7,858 bases of DNA. It comes from Thermococcaceae archaeon. Its GTDB lineage: Archaea > Methanobacteriota_B > Thermococci > Thermococcales > Thermococcaceae. Positions 5,011 through 7,858 of this stretch are shown here, piece after piece; positions within the stretch are counted from its first letter, which is position 1; each line of letters opens with the position of its first letter. Location: assembly GCA_027064745.1 (NCBI GenBank), contig JAMOPD010000167.1, positions 1 to 7,858 on the forward strand, read 5' to 3'. Made by a program: the position numbers and the translations under genes. Below the pieces are notes generated by a model that worked only from the letters and a program-made list of their open reading frames with translations, had not been told where the DNA came from and searched no databases.

Positions 5011-6693
5011 ATGAAGAAGTTCCTGATCCTTTTCTTGGTTGGAATGATTGTTCTCTCAGCTGGATGCATTGGCAGTAAAACAGCTTCCTCCACAACTGCA
5101 ATCACTACAAGCACCACAAGTTCCACAACAACTTTAACTTCAACTTCAACATCCTCAACAACAACCATAACCTCTCATCGAGAAATAGATTTCAAATCCT
5201 ATAAGCGTGGTGAGCTCCTTCAGAAGTGGAGCCAGCTCTTTGACTCAAAGGTAATCTACGTGAGCAAGGGCTATGAAGACTTAGCAAGGCATTACTTCCC
5301 GAACGCGAAGGTAAGACCTGCTGATAAATTCATAGATGGTATTGCGATACTTTCTCCTGCTGATGCCCGGCCTTTACTCAGCGGTAAGCCTATAGTTATA
5401 ACTTTCAATGATTACTTTGGCTATGTTGCATACAAGGTGGGCCTTCGTTTTGTGGGAGGAGATCAGGGAGTGATGGTAATCTACAAGGAGATGGGCAGGG
5501 ATAGGCTGATATTTACGGGAACAAGTAAGGCAGGAGTTGGCGCTGCATTGGAATATGCTATGGAGGTTAGAGATGGGAAAAGGAAGGTAAACCCCGTCTA
5601 TGCACTGAGGAGAGGCGAGTTTGAAGGAATCATCGTAAAGGAAATAGGAGATAACAACTGGAATGGCATCAGGGATAAGGGAGAATACTGGCTTCTTAAG
5701 GAGATTTATTCAAAGGAACCTTTCCTCTACTACTGGCGTATAGTTAATGGGGAGAATGTAACTGTCAGAGGAGGCTTTATACGCCTTGTGAATGGCTCAA
5801 CTGTCTACATCTATGCCAAGAGCTTCAACATCAGTGTTAGCATCAGAACTTATAACGGGGCAAAGCTAACATATGTCATTGAAAATGTCAACCCATCGGT
5901 TATGAACATCCCCTCCAGTGCGGAAATCGGGACGACATGGGTTAGGCTTCAGACAGATAAACAGAGCTTTGTGATGGATGCAAAACCTGTGACTAACTTT
6001 ACATTCCTTGCAGTTGGAGACCACAGGCCCGGGAGCGGCACAAAACAACCAAAAGTCTTTCTGAAAATCATGGATTTAATTAATAACGATAAAGGCGTCT
6101 TTGTGATTGATGGAGGCGACCTTGTCTATTCAGGAAGGGCTGATGAATGGGGAGAGCTCTTTAAGGTGTGGAAATGGGATAAACCGGTCTTTATCGTACC
6201 TGGAAACCATGAATACCAGATGGATGGGAAGAACATCTATCATCGTTATTTTGGCCCGCCGGACTATTCATTCAGCTTTGGTGGCTACCGCTTTATTTTC
6301 ATGGACAATACCGAAAACGATTACTCTTTGAGCTCCTCCCAGTGGAAGTGGCTTGAAGAAGAGCTTGAGAAAGCTAAAGAGCTGAATGAGAGACCTGTCA
6401 TTGTAATGCATACTCCTCCAGTTGATCCAAGACCAAGAGGAGATCATTCAATGAGGCGTGATCAAGGGCAGAAATTGCTCCAGCTCATGAAGGAATACAA
6501 CGCCTTTGGCATCTTCAGCCATGTGCACATCTACTGGTACGGGGAGAAGGATGGCGTTAAGTTTTTAGTTACGGGCGGAGGTGGGGCACCGCTTTATGCA
6601 CCTCCCTCTGGCGGAGGCTTTTATCATTATGTTAGAGTCACTGCTGAAGCCAATGGAGCTATCTCTGTTGAGCCTGTAAAGGTTCAGCCTTGA
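5011..6693 (+). CDS. Surface lipoprotein with Ser/Thr stalk and C-terminal metallophosphoesterase domain
   Basis: A 560-residue secreted protein likely anchored to the outer face of the cell membrane. Residues 1-18 form a lipoprotein signal peptide ending in the lipobox LSAG-C19. Residues 22-55 are almost only Ser and Thr, a flexible and probably glycosylated stalk typical of archaeal surface proteins. Residues about 58-330 form a domain I do not recognise; within it D214-x-N216-x-N218-G-x-x-D222-x-x-E225 is a textbook EF-hand-type calcium loop. From about residue 331 comes a calcineurin-like metallophosphoesterase: D337 (VGDHRPG), D370 (DGGDLVYSG), N399-H400 (GNHE), H467 (MHTPP) and H504-x-H506 (SHVH), supplying nearly all dinuclear-metal ligands. 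The first motif is GDHR rather than GDxH, and the last has Ser for Gly. It probably hydrolyses extracellular phosphate esters. Next is a phosphate permease gene, which supports scavenging. Confidence 0.88.
   Translation: MKKFLILFLVGMIVLSAGCIGSKTASSTTAITTSTTSSTTTLTSTSTSSTTTITSHREIDFKSYKRGELLQKWSQLFDSKVIYVSKGYEDLARHYFPNAKVRPADKFIDGIAILSPADARPLLSGKPIVITFNDYFGYVAYKVGLRFVGGDQGVMVIYKEMGRDRLIFTGTSKAGVGAALEYAMEVRDGKRKVNPVYALRRGEFEGIIVKEIGDNNWNGIRDKGEYWLLKEIYSKEPFLYYWRIVNGENVTVRGGFIRLVNGSTVYIYAKSFNISVSIRTYNGAKLTYVIENVNPSVMNIPSSAEIGTTWVRLQTDKQSFVMDAKPVTNFTFLAVGDHRPGSGTKQPKVFLKIMDLINNDKGVFVIDGGDLVYSGRADEWGELFKVWKWDKPVFIVPGNHEYQMDGKNIYHRYFGPPDYSFSFGGYRFIFMDNTENDYSLSSSQWKWLEEELEKAKELNERPVIVMHTPPVDPRPRGDHSMRRDQGQKLLQLMKEYNAFGIFSHVHIYWYGEKDGVKFLVTGGGGAPLYAPPSGGGFYHYVRVTAEANGAISVEPVKVQP
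5082..5173 (+). repeat. Low-complexity ACA/TCA-rich tract coding the Ser/Thr stalk
   Basis: Imperfect trinucleotide repeats (mostly ACA, ACT, TCA, AGC) encode the Thr/Ser linker of the lipoprotein. Such tracts change length easily by slippage. The opposite strand reads open as a Val-rich product only because of this bias. Confidence 0.6.
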
Positions 6694-6710
6694 TTTTTCT
6701 CTTTTCTATT
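6694..6710 (+). terminator. T-tract terminator after the lipoprotein gene
   Basis: TTTTTCTCTTTTCTATT follows the TGA stop directly, a typical archaeal oligo-T terminator. It separates the lipoprotein gene from the permease, which has its own promoter. Confidence 0.6.
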
Positions 6711-6727
6711 CTATATAATCTATATAG
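6711..6727. promoter_or_regulatory. Perfect inverted repeat upstream of the phosphate permease
   Basis: CTATATA-ATC-TATATAG, seven perfect base pairs around a three-base centre, about 37 bases before the permease TATA box. The place and symmetry suit a dimeric transcription-factor site, but A/T-only palindromes arise easily by chance. I know no named regulator for it. Confidence 0.25.
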
Positions 6728-6763
6728 CTTCCGTAGATAAATATACTCTATTTCGATAAGGTA

Positions 6764-6771
6764 TTTATATA
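6764..6771 (+). promoter_or_regulatory. TATA box of the phosphate permease gene
   Basis: TTTATATA preceded by the purine-rich GATAAGG; the expected transcript start is near 6790. GGTGA at 6791-6795, six bases before ATG 6802, is then the ribosome binding site at the very start of a short leader. Confidence 0.6.
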
Positions 6772-6801
6772 TCCTCTTTAAGCTCCCTACGGTGAAGCTC
6801 A

Positions 6802-7858
6802 ATGATAACTGTGGATCCATGGCTCTTAATAACAATCGTTGTCGGCATGTTTATGGCATGGACGATAGGTGCTAATGACACAGCAAATTCAATGAGCACC
6901 GCTGTGGGTGCTGGTGCAATAACAGCAAAACAGGCTGTCATTATAGCTGGAATTTTGGAATTTACAGGTGCTTATCTATTTGGCAAGAGCGTTACTGAAA
7001 CTGTTAGAAAAGGAATAATAGACCCCTCTAAAATAACTGATCCACATGTTTTAATCTATGGTTCTGTGGCTGCGCTTCTAGCGGCTTCCCTGTGGCTTCT
7101 TATTGCCACTAAATACGGGCTTCCTGTTTCGACTACTCATTCAATAATCGGAGGAATTGCGGGTTATGGGATGGTCTATGCTGGAGTAGGCATAGTCAAC
7201 TGGAGCAAGATGGCTCAGGTTGTTCTCAGCTGGGTTTTATCGCCTATTTTTGGCGCTATAGTTGCTTTCCTTGTCTTCAAGGCGATAACCAAGAGCATAT
7301 TTCAGAGGAAGAACCCAATGAAGAGCGCCAGATTCTGGGCACCTGTGTGGATTGGAATGGCCTTTATTGTTATAGGTACGATGTTCTATCTCAAGGTTCT
7401 TCATGGAAAATCTCTGTCTCATGGAGTTGCCGTCTATGGAAGTGTTGCAGGCTTTGTGGCGTTTTTGATAAGCTTCTTTTTGATAAAGAGGAAGATTTTT
7501 GCTGTTTCTAATCCCTATCTCGGTGTTGAAGCAATTTTCAAGAAGGTTCAGGTGCTGACCTCAGCCTATGTTGCCCTCTCTCATGGTGCCAATGATGTTG
7601 CCAATGCCATAGGGCCTGTTGCAGCTGTCTATGCAGTTGCAAGCATGGGAATAGCAGGAATGCAGGTTCCTGTGCCGAGATGGATTCTAGCTATGGGAGG
7701 TCTTGGTATTGCAATCGGTGTTGCCACCTACGGCTATAGAGTAATGGAAACCGTAGGAAAGAAAATCACGGAGCTCACCAACACCAGAGGTTTCAGCATA
7801 GACTTCTCAGCTGCTACGGTTGTGCTCGTTGCTTCCTCTCTTGGGATGCCCATCTCAA
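6802..7858 (+). CDS. PiT-family inorganic phosphate permease, N-terminal 352 codons (cut off by window edge)
   Basis: An integral membrane transporter of the PHO4/PiT family, which imports inorganic phosphate with a cation. The first 352 codons are present and the frame is still open at the window end. After a first helix starting MITVDPWLLITIVVGMFMAW comes the PiT signature GANDTANSMSTAVGAGAIT (about residues 25-43); the inverted second half repeats it as LSHGANDVANAIGPVAAVYA (about 257-276). GLPVSTTHSIIGG near residue 110 is the conserved re-entrant segment, and the last visible residues, SLGMPIS, begin its second copy. Several further hydrophobic helices are evident. PiT proteins of archaea are usually about 400 residues, so roughly 50 are missing. 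The start is fixed by GGTGA six bases upstream. It has its own TATA box. The phosphoesterase lipoprotein upstream fits phosphate acquisition. A PhoU/DUF47 partner often lies beside such genes but is not in view. Confidence 0.92.
   Translation, partial: MITVDPWLLITIVVGMFMAWTIGANDTANSMSTAVGAGAITAKQAVIIAGILEFTGAYLFGKSVTETVRKGIIDPSKITDPHVLIYGSVAALLAASLWLLIATKYGLPVSTTHSIIGGIAGYGMVYAGVGIVNWSKMAQVVLSWVLSPIFGAIVAFLVFKAITKSIFQRKNPMKSARFWAPVWIGMAFIVIGTMFYLKVLHGKSLSHGVAVYGSVAGFVAFLISFFLIKRKIFAVSNPYLGVEAIFKKVQVLTSAYVALSHGANDVANAIGPVAAVYAVASMGIAGMQVPVPRWILAMGGLGIAIGVATYGYRVMETVGKKITELTNTRGFSIDFSAATVVLVASSLGMPIS

Noticed and set aside
4953..5168. Minus-strand Val/Glu-rich ORF
   Set aside because: The mirror of the Ser/Thr-rich stalk codons and signal peptide of the lipoprotein gene; pure repeat bias.
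7237..7422. Minus-strand 61-codon ORF
   Set aside because: Shadow of the phosphate permease gene, which is continuous on the plus strand from 6802 to the window end.

Overview
The window looks like chromosome from a hyperthermophilic euryarchaeon of the order Thermococcales (Thermococcus, Pyrococcus or Palaeococcus type). The evidence is the GGTGA-type ribosome binding sites, A/T-rich BRE/TATA boxes 20-50 bases ahead of genes, T-tract terminators, TTG/GTG starts, Lys/Glu/Ile-rich proteins, an archaeal tRNA methylthiotransferase and a stand-alone TRAM protein. Genus cannot be fixed from the sequence alone.

Layout. (1) Positions 1-2175, minus strand: a tight three-gene operon for an F420-reducing-hydrogenase-like [NiFe] hydrogenase, in the order large subunit (frhA), small subunit with ferredoxin domain (frhG), flavoprotein-type beta subunit (frhB, cut off at the window edge). 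(2) Positions 2176-3165: a rearranged stretch with a small TRAM-domain gene (minus), two short palindromic MITE-like elements with the same termini and 8-base target duplications, two possible fragments of such termini, and a small membrane-protein gene (plus) broken by one element. (3) Positions 3166-4461, plus: a full-length MiaB-family radical-SAM tRNA methylthiotransferase of the archaeal CDKAL1/e-MtaB type. (4) Positions 4490-4849, minus: a one-domain cupin convergent with it. (5) Positions 5011-6693, plus: a surface lipoprotein with a Ser/Thr-rich stalk and a C-terminal calcineurin-like metallophosphoesterase domain. (6) From 6802 to the end, plus: the first 352 codons of a PiT-family phosphate permease.

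How they fit together. The hydrogenase genes encode one complex: NiFe catalytic subunit, three-cluster electron relay, and a beta subunit that passes electrons to a soluble acceptor. The lipoprotein phosphatase and the permease have separate promoters but suggest a phosphate-scavenging neighbourhood, with extracellular hydrolysis followed by uptake. No tRNA, rRNA, CRISPR array or full transposase gene was seen. No clearly new multi-gene system is present. The most distinctive signal is the MITE family between 2296 and 3120: removing one element together with one target copy (84 bases) restores an 82-residue membrane protein.
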